64,000 nucleotides of DNA, taken from Martinezella multihospitum. GTDB lineage: Bacteria; Pseudomonadota; Alphaproteobacteria; Rhizobiales; Rhizobiaceae. This document shows positions 40,920 to 49,753 of this stretch, piece by piece. The notes under the pieces are model-generated. The model did not search any database, was not told where the DNA came from, and worked only from the letters and a program-made list of their open reading frames with translations. Both the position numbers and the translations under genes were made by a program. The number at the start of each line of letters is the position of its first letter. Within the stretch, counting starts at the first letter, position 1. The stretch spans positions 1-64,000 of the forward strand of contig NZ_FMAG01000008.1 of NCBI RefSeq assembly GCF_900094585.1, written 5' to 3'.

Positions 40920-41218
40920 GAGCGAGGTCCCGTTCCTCGTCCGAGCGATCCCGGCGCTCCGCTCTCCGACCGCTTGGTCTTCAGCCTGACGCCGCGCCCT
41001 CCATCCGGGCTGACCGCGCCTTCGCTGATCACCTCAATGCCGGCTTCGTTTAAAGCCGCCAGCAATCGCATCAGGGAATCAACATTGCCGCGCACGACAT
41101 CGGGGCTTGCCTCCATCCGTTGGATTGTCGGAACGGATACCCCCGCCAATTCCGCGAGTTGGCGCTGATCTATACCAAGAAGGGCTCTTGCGGCACGCAT
41201 CTGTGCGGCAGTGATCAT
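40916..41218 (-). CDS. XRE-type helix-turn-helix regulator, 100 aa
   Basis: Residues 3-55 are a Cro/C1-type HTH: QMRAARALLGIDQRQLAELA followed by GVSVPTIQRMEASPD. The C-terminal half is basic (VRLKTKRSESG) with no effector domain. It is the first gene of the Hyf-like operon, its stop overlapping the HyfB-like start, so it is probably the operon's own regulator. A palindrome lies 13 bases upstream of its start. XRE genes as the leader of a respiratory-complex operon are uncommon. Confidence 0.88.
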   Translation of the reverse strand: MITAAQMRAARALLGIDQRQLAELAGVSVPTIQRMEASPDVVRGNVDSLMRLLAALNEAGIEVISEGAVSPDGGRGVRLKTKRSESGAPGSLGRGTGPRS

Positions 41219-41231
41219 GGCGGAACCATCA

Positions 41232-41246
41232 CTTATGCTTCATAAG
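41232..41246. promoter_or_regulatory. Palindromic site before the XRE-Hyf-like operon
   Basis: CTTATG-CTT-CATAAG, perfect 6-bp arms with a three-base centre, 13 bases upstream of the XRE start codon. A good candidate for autorepression by the XRE protein. Confidence 0.5.
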
Positions 41247-41420
41247 CTCTGATGTTAGCAGTTTAGCGCATGCTTACTGATGTATCAAATCACATTTATG
41301 ATGCGGTATCTTCACACAAAGCCAAAAGCTCACTTCTGAGAACGCTCTGCCGAGTGGTAAGCCAAATCGCCATCGTTTCGGACAGTTGGCCGTCGTAGGA
41401 GACCGGTAACTTTTCTGGGG

Positions 41421-41921
41421 TCAGACGGCGCGCAGGAGTGGTGGCCTGGGTTTGAATATTAAAGGCACGTTCTGTTCTGGCTGTCGAAACGGCGCCTGCA
41501 AGCGATTGCCAAGTTCGCCGCTCAGCGCGGCCGTCCGGACCTGCATGAGCATGTTCGCACCGTGAAGCGACCGTCGCATTGCTGTTTCTTGACCATCCGC
41601 TTGCCAACAAGCGAATTTACCGCCGACTCGGCAAGCGTCGTAGCGAGGCGAAATCCGGCTCGGCAACGCTTTCCGTCGCCGATGATCGCACCACGGTTGG
41701 AACGTGTGGCAATCCGGGCAGTCCACGAAAAGGGAGTAGGTTTCTGCCTCGTGGTTCACAACCGCGCTCTGCAGCGCCGCCATGATCTTCTTGTCCTCTT
41801 CGACCGAAAAGCCGACCTCTCCATCGAACGGGTGCTCCCAGCTCTTATCGATCCGGACTTCCTGACGACAAACGTCGCCGGCCTCGTTCTTCCTCGCAAT
41901 CGTGATCGTCCATTTCACCAC
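41421..41921 (-). pseudogene. Truncated, decayed ISKra4-family transposase
   Basis: The first 90 residues resemble the N-terminus of rhizobial ISKra4 transposases: MVKWTITIARKNEAGDVC, then EVGFSVEEDKKIMAALQSAV and VNHEAETYSLFVDCPDCHTF. After the Cys-x-x-Cys and the DHRRRK stretch the family pattern is lost, which suggests a frameshift, and the catalytic DDE region is absent altogether. No terminal inverted repeats were recognised. It lies next to a broken ABC-exporter gene, marking a site of past insertion or rearrangement between the Hyf-like operon and the SDR gene. Confidence 0.6.
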
Positions 41922-42004
41922 CGGCCCTCCTTGAGCTATGCCCGCTATTTAGCGGTTTCACCAAGGCGTTCTAAGACTCCAGGCTCGACGGTTCGATCAT
42001 CAGT

Positions 42005-42397
42005 TCACACGCTACAGCGTCTGTGCGTTATCGCAATGATCGTCATCTCCTCTCCTATCAGGCGCAATTGCTCCATTATTTCCGCTTCTGTTTGATCGTC
42101 CAGTGCCGAGCTTGCTTCATCCATAAGTGACAGAGAGGGTTTGCTGTAGATCGCCCTCGCTATCGCTAGTCTTTGCCGTTCGCCGCCCGAAAGCCTAAGC
42201 CCATTCTCCCCAACGACCGTATCAAAGCCATTCGGCATCTCGTGAATGCGCTCCAGAATCGCTGCCCTGGCTGCGGCTTTCTCCAGATGCTGCCGATCAA
42301 ACAGTCTTCCCAGGACTATATTCGTCCCGAAACTGTCGTTCAGCATCAGAATTTCTTACGGCACCATACCGATCCTCGCGAACCAGGCAGCTCGCTG
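42005..42397 (-). pseudogene. Fragment of an ABC exporter ATPase domain with a nonsense mutation
   Basis: Minus-strand codons give the second half of an exporter-type nucleotide-binding domain: AAWFARIGMVP, a TAA where the family has the Q-loop Gln, then EILMLNDSFGTNIVLGRLFD, signature LSGGERQRLAIARAI, Walker B-like SLSLMDEASSALDD and the H-loop TIIAITH, after which the frame ends. Walker A and the membrane domain are missing. CAA to TAA would explain the stop (about 42351). Its 5' part runs to the very start of the intact SDR gene on the other strand, so the junction is a rearrangement. Confidence 0.75.
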
Positions 42398-43156
42398 ATG
42401 GACCTACGGATTTCAGGCAAAAGAGCTTTGGTCCTGGGTGCAAGCCGCGGTCTTGGCGCAGCGATTGCGCATGGGCTGGCAGCAGAGGGCGTCAATGTGC
42501 TCGCTGCAGCCCGCACGACGGGAAACAGTGAAATTTCACCTCTCATCACCCGCATCGCGGTCGATCTGGCCGATCCCGATTCGGTCGCGGTGCTCAAGGA
42601 GCAGCTGCACCTGCAAGGTGGTATCGATATCCTCGTCAACAATTCCGGGGGACCGAAAGCCGGCCCTGCCATCAATCAGTCACGGCAGAGCTGGCTTTCC
42701 GCCTTCGATGCCATGGCTGCTTCGATCTTCGAGATCACCGACGCAGTACTGGAAGGGATGATCGCCCGCAAATGGGGCCGGATCATCATGATCGGTTCAT
42801 CGGGTGTGCAGCAGCCCATTGCGAACCTCGCTCTATCGAACAGCGTCCGTGCCGCCGTCGCCGGCTGGTCGAAGACGCTTGCCGCCGAGGTCGCAGGTCA
42901 CGGCATCACCGTCAACATGATCTTGCCGGGACGCATCGATACCGACCGGGTGCGCGAGCTCGACCATCTGCAGGCAGAAAGGAATGGGAAATCTCTTGCG
43001 GCAGTGCAGGAGGCGTCGAGGCAAGGGATTCCTGCGGGTCGCTACGGCAGACCGGAAGAATTCGCCGCCGTTGCTGTCTTCCTGGCCAGTGAACAGGCGA
43101 GTTATGTCACCGGTTCGCAGATCCGCGTCGACGGGGGAATGATCAAGGGGCACTAG
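42398..43156 (+). CDS. Atypical short-chain dehydrogenase/reductase, 252 aa
   Basis: Rossmann-fold SDR with the cofactor motif LVLGASRGLGAAIAHGLA and the NNSG variant of NNAG (ILVNNSGGPKAG). The usual catalytic Tyr-x3-Lys is absent: the region reads IGSSGVQQPIANLALSNSV then RAAVAGWSK, as in the known atypical 3-oxoacyl-reductase-like SDR subgroup with LSN-x-x-R. The C-terminus (TVNMILPGRIDTDRVRELDH; YVTGSQIRVDGG) is complete. Start at ATG 42398 is where the domain begins, but only debris of other genes lies upstream and I see no good ribosome site, so expression is doubtful. Probably related in function to the adjoining amide/hydantoin catabolic operon, convergent with its DeoR gene. Confidence 0.85.
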   Translation: MDLRISGKRALVLGASRGLGAAIAHGLAAEGVNVLAAARTTGNSEISPLITRIAVDLADPDSVAVLKEQLHLQGGIDILVNNSGGPKAGPAINQSRQSWLSAFDAMAASIFEITDAVLEGMIARKWGRIIMIGSSGVQQPIANLALSNSVRAAVAGWSKTLAAEVAGHGITVNMILPGRIDTDRVRELDHLQAERNGKSLAAVQEASRQGIPAGRYGRPEEFAAVAVFLASEQASYVTGSQIRVDGGMIKGH

Positions 43157-43259
43157 CATGGAATTCAAAACCAGCCTGTGCACGATATCGCCGAGGTATA
43201 GGAAGCAAATCGTAATCCGTCGGAACCACCTCAGCATCGAAATGGCCACGGGCGGGCCA

Positions 43260-44093
43260 TCACTCCTGCTCTGAGGCGATCTCGTCAACATACGGTGCGA
43301 TGATCAGTTCCGGTGCAATATCATCGTACTTTGCCCGCTCATCGGGATGCAGGCCTTCATCCGTTATGATGCGGCTTATCCTGTCGATTGGAACAGTGCG
43401 GTAAATTGCCCGACCGCCAAACCGGCTGCTATCGATGAGAAGCGTCGTTTCCACGGCAGCATCGATCATCGCTCTCTGCAGTTGGACAAGCTCGAGGGAT
43501 GTATCGCTTGCGCATTCGGCGTCGACCGCCTGAGACGACAGGAAAAAATGATCGCAACGCAGTTCCCGGACAAAATTGATGGCGCTTTCGCCGAGAAGCG
43601 CATAGGCGCCCGGTCGGCAAATACCACCCGGAACCACGAGCTTGATGTGCTCCTTGTTCGCGAGAACATCCGCCACATGAACATCATTGGTCACGACCGT
43701 CAGCGGTATGGTCAGCTCGGCCACGACATAGGCGAACTGGTGCAGGGTCGAACGAGAATCGATGAGAACGCTTTGTTCGGGCTGAAGCAGCTTTGCTGCC
43801 GCGACAGCAATCGCGCGCTTCTCCTCGACGGCCGTCTGGCGCGCTTCATCGATGAGTTGCTCGAACGTCGTATTGCGACGGACGCGCACAGCCCCGCCAT
43901 GCGTTCGTTTGAGAATGCCCTGGGAAGCCAAATAATCGAGATCGCGGCGTATGGTGGAGATGGACGTATTGAGCCGTTTGGCGAGGTCCTGGCTGGACGC
44001 CACCTGATTGCTGGCAAACCACTCCATGATCTTCTCCCGCCGTTCAGCCGGCAGAAAATCCTCCGCTCCCTGGACTTCGTCGGTTTCAGTCAA
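43260..44093 (-). CDS. DeoR-family transcriptional regulator, 277 aa
   Basis: Residues 17-75 are a DeoR winged HTH (AERREKIMEWFASNQVASSQ, then LAKRLNTSISTIRRDLDYLA and the RTHGGA wing) and the rest is a DeoRC sugar-sensing domain (KRAIAVAAAKLLQPEQSVLI, VPGGICRPGAYALLGESAI). The start is a TTG at 44093 with GGGA seven bases upstream; no ATG or GTG occurs before the HTH. It is the last gene on the minus strand of the RidA/Hyu operon side, 138 bases after RidA, and is the likely regulator of the whole block. Ends in a short acidic tail. Confidence 0.88.
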   Translation of the reverse strand: MTETDEVQGAEDFLPAERREKIMEWFASNQVASSQDLAKRLNTSISTIRRDLDYLASQGILKRTHGGAVRVRRNTTFEQLIDEARQTAVEEKRAIAVAAAKLLQPEQSVLIDSRSTLHQFAYVVAELTIPLTVVTNDVHVADVLANKEHIKLVVPGGICRPGAYALLGESAINFVRELRCDHFFLSSQAVDAECASDTSLELVQLQRAMIDAAVETTLLIDSSRFGGRAIYRTVPIDRISRIITDEGLHPDERAKYDDIAPELIIAPYVDEIASEQE

Positions 44094-44231
44094 TGATCAT
44101 TCCCATCTCGTTCAACGTTCGGCATCCTTATAGAGGCCTGGCGACAAAACGGAAAGCGAGTGCATATGGCAGTCCTCCAGGATGCAGAAAGACAATAGGG
44201 CTATCCGGCGAACACCGGATAGCAACCGATG

Positions 44232-44654
44232 TCAAAGGCTGACATTGATATATTCAGCGCCGGCTGCCCCCGCCCCCTTGTAGGCGGTTACCTCTATTTC
44301 AACCCGATAATCGGGACCGCCGAGCGGCGGGCAAGTGACCGTACTGCACGGATCGATGCCCCGGAATTTTTCCCCGACAAAAGCCATGACGGCCGGCGCG
44401 TCCGCAACATTGGGAATAACCACACGCGAACGGACGACGTCGGCAAGCGTCGCGCCGACGGCGGCAAGCGCGCCCTCAATATTATGAAAGCATTGCCGGG
44501 CCTGCTCAACGGGATCCGTCGACATTTCCCGGGTCTTATAGTTCCGGCCGGCGGTGTTTGATACGAACACCCAGTTGTCGACGGCAACCACGCGGGAATA
44601 GCTTTCCTTTTCCTCGTATATGCTGCCGGATTTGACCTTGGTCACCTTCACCAT
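44232..44654 (-). CDS. RidA-family (YjgF/YER057c/UK114) protein, 140 aa
   Basis: Small trimeric protein. RidA members hydrolyse reactive enamine/imine intermediates released by amino-acid oxidases and dehydratases. Landmarks: YSRVVAVDNWVFVSNTAG near the start, EQARQCFHNIEGALAAVGAT, the VVRSRVVIPN strand where archetypal RidA has the substrate-binding Arg, and the ACT-like end RVEIEVTAYKG. The canonical C-terminal Glu is present in VEIE. The protein fits with the DadA-like oxidase of the same block, which would produce such imines. It follows the HyuB gene by 41 bases. Confidence 0.9.
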   Translation of the reverse strand: MVKVTKVKSGSIYEEKESYSRVVAVDNWVFVSNTAGRNYKTREMSTDPVEQARQCFHNIEGALAAVGATLADVVRSRVVIPNVADAPAVMAFVGEKFRGIDPCSTVTCPPLGGPDYRVEIEVTAYKGAGAAGAEYINVSL

Positions 44655-44695
44655 GATTTAAGCCCTATCTTTCAGAGGATCATTGAATTGATATG

Positions 44696-46348
44696 TCAGG
44701 CAATCGTTGCCTGACGGGTTTTCGCTTCGGCCCTGTAGCCGTAGACGCGTTCGGCGAATTCCGGCGAGATACGCTCTTCGATCAGGTCCTGGAGAATGGC
44801 AGCTCGCGCCCGGCCATCCGGAGAGCCGTAGCCGCCACCGCCGGGTGTCACCAGTTCAACGACCTGCCCAGCCTTCAACTCGACCGTGCCGGAAAGATTT
44901 TCCCGGCCGTCTCCAAAGCCGAAATGCGATCCGGCTGCATGAAGGCCCCCTTCAAGTCCCCAGGGGTAAGCGGCCAGCCGTCCCCCTTCGACACTCAGCC
45001 GGCAATCGGCCTCGATCCGGTAGACGCGGCGAAGGCCCATGCCGCCGCGATATGCGCCGGCACCGGCCGATCCATTGACCAGTTCGTAGCGAAGCAGGGT
45101 GAGCGGATATTCGAGTTCCAGTGCCTCGACGGGCAAGTTCGATGTGTTCGTCATATGCACATGGACACCACTCAGGCCGTCGGCTGCCGGCCGTGCGCCC
45201 GCGCCACCGCCGATGGTTTCCAGATAGACCCACAGCGCTCCGTCCTCTCGCGTGCCAGTGAAAAGCGCGCCCGTGCATGTACCGTTTCCAGCGGCTGTTA
45301 CCTTGCCGGGGAGCGCTTGGGCAAGCGCACCCTGCACTAGATCGGCGACGCGCTGGCAGGCGGCAATGCGGCCGTCCACCGCGGCGGGGTGTTTGCAATT
45401 GAGAAGCGACCCGAACGGCGCTTCGACCGTGATTGCGCGGGAGAGGCCGGCATTCGGCAGGATGGTCGGATCGATCACCGCCTTGACGGCGTAATAGCAG
45501 GTTGCGAGCAGGGCCGTATAGATCACGTTCAGCCCGGCCGCGACTTGCGGTGGCGCGTCGAAGGCAAGATGGATGCTGTCTCCCTTCACCGTCACGTCGA
45601 CGGTCAGCTTCATCATGCCCGGAAACTGGTTGCTGTCGAAATGATCGGTGAAGCTATAAATGCCGTCGGGAATGGCGGCAATGCCGGCGCGCATCTTGCG
45701 CTCGGCGTAATCCTGAAGGGCGTCACCTGCGGCAAGCACCTTGTCCGCGCCGTATTTGGTGCAAAGATCCTGCATGCGCTGGACGCAAAGCCGGTTGGCA
45801 GACATCTGGGCGCGCAGGTCCGACAAGCGCTCATGCGGCACCTGGCAATTCAGCAGGATCATATCCTGTATGTCGTGCTGCAGCCTGCCCTCGCGGTAAA
45901 GGCGCACCGGCGGTATTCTCAGGCCTTCCTGATAGATGTGGGCGTGGCCACGATCGGCGAAGTCGGCGTGATGCGCGGTATTGACCGCCCAACCGACCAT
46001 CGTGCCGCCATGAAAGATCGGCTCTGCGAGGACGATGTCGGGCAGATGTGTCGCACCGCCTTCATAAGCGTCGTTACCGATGAAAACATCGCCCGGCTTG
46101 ATATCATCGGCAGGGTAGCGCTTGTTGATATGCGGGATGATGCCGATGAAGCTGCCGAGATGCATCGGGATGTGTTCTGCCTGGCAAAGCGTGTTGCCGC
46201 GCCAGTCGAACAGGGCCGTCGAGCAATCCCGCCGTTCCTTGATATTGGTCGAGTAGCTGGCGCGAACCAGCGCCTCACCCATTTCTTCCACGATGGACAT
46301 CAGCGCGCTGCCGATGACTTCCACGGTAATCGGATCGATCTTGGTCAT
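44696..46348 (-). CDS. Hydantoinase B/oxoprolinase-family subunit, 550 aa
   Basis: Subunit B of the HyuA/HyuB-type ATP-dependent amidohydrolases (hydantoin, N-methylhydantoin or 5-oxoproline; also related to acetone/acetophenone carboxylases). Landmarks: VEEMGEALVRASYSTNIKER, GNTLCQAEHIPMHLGSFIG, FIGNDAYEGGATHLPDIVL, HHADFADRGHAHIYQEGL, and the glycine-rich TPGGGGYGSPDGRA at the C-terminus. Full length. Start at ATG 46346-46348 overlaps the HyuA stop (ATGA). Which ring or amide it opens cannot be told from sequence alone. Confidence 0.93.
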   Translation of the reverse strand: MTKIDPITVEVIGSALMSIVEEMGEALVRASYSTNIKERRDCSTALFDWRGNTLCQAEHIPMHLGSFIGIIPHINKRYPADDIKPGDVFIGNDAYEGGATHLPDIVLAEPIFHGGTMVGWAVNTAHHADFADRGHAHIYQEGLRIPPVRLYREGRLQHDIQDMILLNCQVPHERLSDLRAQMSANRLCVQRMQDLCTKYGADKVLAAGDALQDYAERKMRAGIAAIPDGIYSFTDHFDSNQFPGMMKLTVDVTVKGDSIHLAFDAPPQVAAGLNVIYTALLATCYYAVKAVIDPTILPNAGLSRAITVEAPFGSLLNCKHPAAVDGRIAACQRVADLVQGALAQALPGKVTAAGNGTCTGALFTGTREDGALWVYLETIGGGAGARPAADGLSGVHVHMTNTSNLPVEALELEYPLTLLRYELVNGSAGAGAYRGGMGLRRVYRIEADCRLSVEGGRLAAYPWGLEGGLHAAGSHFGFGDGRENLSGTVELKAGQVVELVTPGGGGYGSPDGRARAAILQDLIEERISPEFAERVYGYRAEAKTRQATIA

Positions 46349-48399
46349 GCGCGCGCCTCCAGGATGAGGTTGAGGTAGGAATCGACTGTCGCCTGCATAT
46401 CGGGAAGGATGACCGTCGTGGTGTCCATTTGCTCGACGATGGCCGGACCGGCGATCCGGTTGCCGGCGCAAAGCCTATCGCGGGCATAGACGGGGCAAGC
46501 GACGAAGTCCTTGGCCTCATCCATGTAGACCTTGCGCGACCCGATGACGGCGGCCTCGCAGGAGGAACCCGCGTCGGGTTGCGGCGCGAACTGCGCCTTG
46601 TTCACCAGGCCGGCAGCCTCGACGCGCAGGGTGACAATCTGGATCGCCTCCCCCTCGGCAATGAAGCCGAAACGCTGGAGGTGGGCCTGCTCGAACCTGC
46701 TCACCAACACCTCCAGCGTCTCCCCCGTAACCGGCCCCACCGGTACAGACACCTGCAACTCGTAATTCTGACCGACATAGCGCATGTCGGCCGTGCGGCT
46801 GACCACGCGACGGTCTTCGGCAATACCTTCCTGACCAAACCAGGCATCGGCCTGGCGTTCCAATGCGTCGAAGCCGTTCATCATCGGACCGGCCGCCTCT
46901 GGTCCGACCTTCATGAGCCGCGAAATGGCGAAGTCCGAACGCAGATCCGTGAGCAGCAGCCCGAGCGCGCACAAGGTTCCCGGCGTCAGCGGCACAATGA
47001 TGCGGGCAATATCCAATTCCTTGGCGAGACGCGCCGCATGCAGCGGGCCGGCGCCACCGAACGCCATCAACGCGTAGTCTCTCGGATCGTGCCCGCGTTG
47101 TACGCTGATGACCCGGATGGCCTTGGCTATATTGGCGGTGACGACGGAAATGATCCCCTGCGCCGTTTCCATCAGGCCAAGACCGAGCTGATCGGCGAGC
47201 CTCTGGACCGCCTCGATGGCAAGATCGCGCCGAACCTTCATGCGTCCGCCGAGGATCTCCACCGGATTGAGGGTCTGCAGAACGATGTTTGCATCCGTGA
47301 CCGTGGCCTCGGTATTGCCTCGGCCGTAGCAGACCGGACCCGGATCGGCACCGGCGCTGCGCGGGCCGACCTTCAGGAGACCGCCGCTATCGACAAAGGC
47401 GATGGAGCCGCCGCCGGCACCCACGGTGTGGATATCGAGCATGGGCGCCTTGATCGGATATCCATGGATGTTGGCCTCGCCGGTAAGCTTGCAAAAACCA
47501 CCCTGGAGAAGCGCTACGTCGCTCGAGGTCCCGCCGACGTCGAAGGTGATGATGTTCTCGTAGCCTGCCATCCTGCCGACCGCTTGCGCGGCGACGACGC
47601 CGGTGCTTGGTCCGGACAGGACGGTGCGGACGGGCAATTGCGCTGCCGTATCGAAGCCGATCACGCCGCCATTCGACTGCGTCAGCTGGGGAGCGACGGG
47701 GATGCCAAGCTCCGTCAGGCGATGCTTCAGCCGTTCGATATAACGCTGCATGACCGGCCCGAGATAGGCATTCACCACGGTGGTGGACATGCGCTCATAT
47801 TCGCGGAATTCCGGCGCGACCGCATGGGACGCACTGACAAAGACCTCCGGCAGTTCTTCCCGCAGGATCTCGATGACCCGCCGCTCATGCGCGGTATTGA
47901 GGAAGCCATAGAGGAAGCAGACCGCGATCGCCTTGACCTCTTCGCCGGCAAGCGTGTGAATGGCTGCACGCAACTTACCCTCGTCCAGCGACTGGTCAAC
48001 GGAACCATCATTTTTCAGCCGCTCGGGCACCTCCAGCCGACGGTTACGGCTGACGAGGATTTCCGGCTTTTCGGCATTCATGTCATAGAGGCTTGGACGT
48101 TTCTGACGGCCGATTTCCAGGAGATCACGGAAACCATCGGTCGTGATCAGCCCTGTATCGACTCCCTTGAGCTCGATCAGGGCATTCGTCGCGACAGTCG
48201 TCCCATGTCCCAAGAATGCCACCTGTGCGGCGGCCCCGCCAACAGTCGCAAGCCCTTCGGCAATGCCATTTGCGATCCCCCGCGAAGGGTCGTCGGGTGT
48301 CGAGGAAACCTTCCAGATATCGAGTTTGCCGGTTTCTTCGTCAAAAAGGCAGACGTCGGTAAACGTGCCTCCGGAGTCAACACCGATTCTCAATGCCAT
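46345..48399 (-). CDS. Hydantoinase A/oxoprolinase-family subunit, 684 aa
   Basis: ASKHA-fold subunit A. Landmarks: LRIGVDSGGTFTDVCLFDEE (phosphate-binding motif), HGTTVATNALIELKG, the central FDVGGTSSDVALLQGG, DIHTVGAGGGSIAFVDSGG, and GPRSAGADPGPVCYGRG. The acetone-carboxylase-like C-terminal domain ends the chain. GAGGG lies seven bases before ATG 48399. Together with HyuB it should hydrolyse an imported lactam or cyclic amide at the cost of ATP. The upstream oxidase gene ends 40 bases away on the same strand. Confidence 0.93.
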   Translation of the reverse strand: MALRIGVDSGGTFTDVCLFDEETGKLDIWKVSSTPDDPSRGIANGIAEGLATVGGAAAQVAFLGHGTTVATNALIELKGVDTGLITTDGFRDLLEIGRQKRPSLYDMNAEKPEILVSRNRRLEVPERLKNDGSVDQSLDEGKLRAAIHTLAGEEVKAIAVCFLYGFLNTAHERRVIEILREELPEVFVSASHAVAPEFREYERMSTTVVNAYLGPVMQRYIERLKHRLTELGIPVAPQLTQSNGGVIGFDTAAQLPVRTVLSGPSTGVVAAQAVGRMAGYENIITFDVGGTSSDVALLQGGFCKLTGEANIHGYPIKAPMLDIHTVGAGGGSIAFVDSGGLLKVGPRSAGADPGPVCYGRGNTEATVTDANIVLQTLNPVEILGGRMKVRRDLAIEAVQRLADQLGLGLMETAQGIISVVTANIAKAIRVISVQRGHDPRDYALMAFGGAGPLHAARLAKELDIARIIVPLTPGTLCALGLLLTDLRSDFAISRLMKVGPEAAGPMMNGFDALERQADAWFGQEGIAEDRRVVSRTADMRYVGQNYELQVSVPVGPVTGETLEVLVSRFEQAHLQRFGFIAEGEAIQIVTLRVEAAGLVNKAQFAPQPDAGSSCEAAVIGSRKVYMDEAKDFVACPVYARDRLCAGNRIAGPAIVEQMDTTTVILPDMQATVDSYLNLILEARA

Positions 48400-48439
48400 C
48401 CATTCACCCTCTTTTAGTTCGGTCTGTTTTTGAAACGGA

Positions 48440-49753
48440 TCATGCCGCCTTGGTCTTTCTGAAGCGATCGAAGCGGAATGGTGCAGGATCCACACAGGTC
48501 TTCCCACCCATGACGATTTCCGCCATCAGCCGCCCCGCACCCGGGCCGATGCCAAATCCATGGCCAGAAAAGCCGCTGGCGATATAAAAACCTGGAATGG
48601 AACCGATCGGGCCGATTACGGGCACGGCGTCCGGAGTGACATCAACCAGCCCGCCCCAGCTTTGCGTTATCCGGCTTTCCGCAAAGGCCGGAAAAGCCTT
48701 GATCAAATGGGCAAGCCCTTCGCGGTTGAAACGCTCGAACGGCACCGGATCGAGGATGCGAACCTGCTCGAAAGGCGAGACGGCATCGGGCGCCCACGAA
48801 CGCGGTGTCCTCCACTCCTCGATGAAGCGATTGCCGACACGCAGCTTCAATTCACGCCAGCTCTTGATCAGGTTCGGAATGAAATCGGCAAAAAGCCGGA
48901 AACTATCCGGTACGATCGGGGCGATGTTGGCGTTCCGCATGGCTATGGAGAAACTGCCGTCGAGCCTGCGCCGGAAGGCAAAATTATCGGCGCCGACGGG
49001 CATGTCCGGAACGCCGCCCACCGCGGTTGCCCGCGCGACCGAGCCGAGGATCTTCAGCTGCGGAAAATCGATACCGATATTGCCCGCGAAGAGCCGGGAC
49101 CAGGCGCCGCCGGCAAGCACGACGGTGGAACAACCAATCCTGCCGCGTTCCGTGACGACGCCGCTGACGCGGCCCGCGGAGCGTTCGATACTGCGAACGG
49201 CGCAGCCCGTCAGGACATGGGCACCGGCACGAATTGCCCCTCGCGCGATTGCCGGTGCAGCCTTGAGCGGCTCGGCCCGGCCATCGGTCGACGTATGCAA
49301 GGCTGCTGTAAAATCACTCACCATGCCTGGCAGGTGTTGGCGCAATTCTGCGGCACGTAGCAGCCGTGAATCGAGGCCGAAGGTACGCGCATGCACCAGC
49401 CACGCCTCATATTCCGCCTCCTGCCGTACGTTGCGGCAAAGATAGGCAATGCCGGTCTGCCGGAAGCCCGTCTCCTCGCCAATCCGCTCGTTCATGCCTT
49501 TCCAAAGCCTCAGGCTCTCCATGGCAAGTGGCAGCTCCGACGGATCGCGCCCCATCTGACGCACCCAGCCCCAGTTGCGGCCCGACTGTTCGGCGCCGAC
49601 GAGCCCTTTTTCGCAGAGCGCCACACTGACACCCTGCTCCGCAAGCGTGAGTGCCGTCGAGACTCCGATGATACCGCCACCGATGATTACAATATCAACT
49701 TGGGCCGGCAGGCTCTGTGTGGGGAGAATTGAATCAGGAATGATGCGTGTCAT
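48440..49753 (-). CDS. FAD-dependent amino-acid oxidase/dehydrogenase (DadA-like), 437 aa
   Basis: DAO-family flavoprotein. The FAD motif is VDIVIIGGGIIGVSTALTLA (19-38) followed by EKG; the middle has SGRNWGWVRQMGRDPSELPL, a pattern common to rhizobial D-amino-acid- or sarcosine-oxidase-like proteins; the end has WGGLVDVTPDAVPVIGPIG and GFYIASGFSGHGFGIGPGAG, closing the FAD site. No signal or membrane segment. It would oxidise an amine or amino acid to an imine, which RidA could then hydrolyse. First gene of the oxidase-HyuA-HyuB-RidA operon and divergent from the ABC transporter. Confidence 0.92.
   Translation of the reverse strand: MTRIIPDSILPTQSLPAQVDIVIIGGGIIGVSTALTLAEQGVSVALCEKGLVGAEQSGRNWGWVRQMGRDPSELPLAMESLRLWKGMNERIGEETGFRQTGIAYLCRNVRQEAEYEAWLVHARTFGLDSRLLRAAELRQHLPGMVSDFTAALHTSTDGRAEPLKAAPAIARGAIRAGAHVLTGCAVRSIERSAGRVSGVVTERGRIGCSTVVLAGGAWSRLFAGNIGIDFPQLKILGSVARATAVGGVPDMPVGADNFAFRRRLDGSFSIAMRNANIAPIVPDSFRLFADFIPNLIKSWRELKLRVGNRFIEEWRTPRSWAPDAVSPFEQVRILDPVPFERFNREGLAHLIKAFPAFAESRITQSWGGLVDVTPDAVPVIGPIGSIPGFYIASGFSGHGFGIGPGAGRLMAEIVMGGKTCVDPAPFRFDRFRKTKAA

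Noticed and set aside
46429..48417. 662-codon plus-strand frame opposite the HyuA gene
   Set aside because: Antisense shadow caused by high third-position GC; the minus-strand product is a clear HyuA protein.
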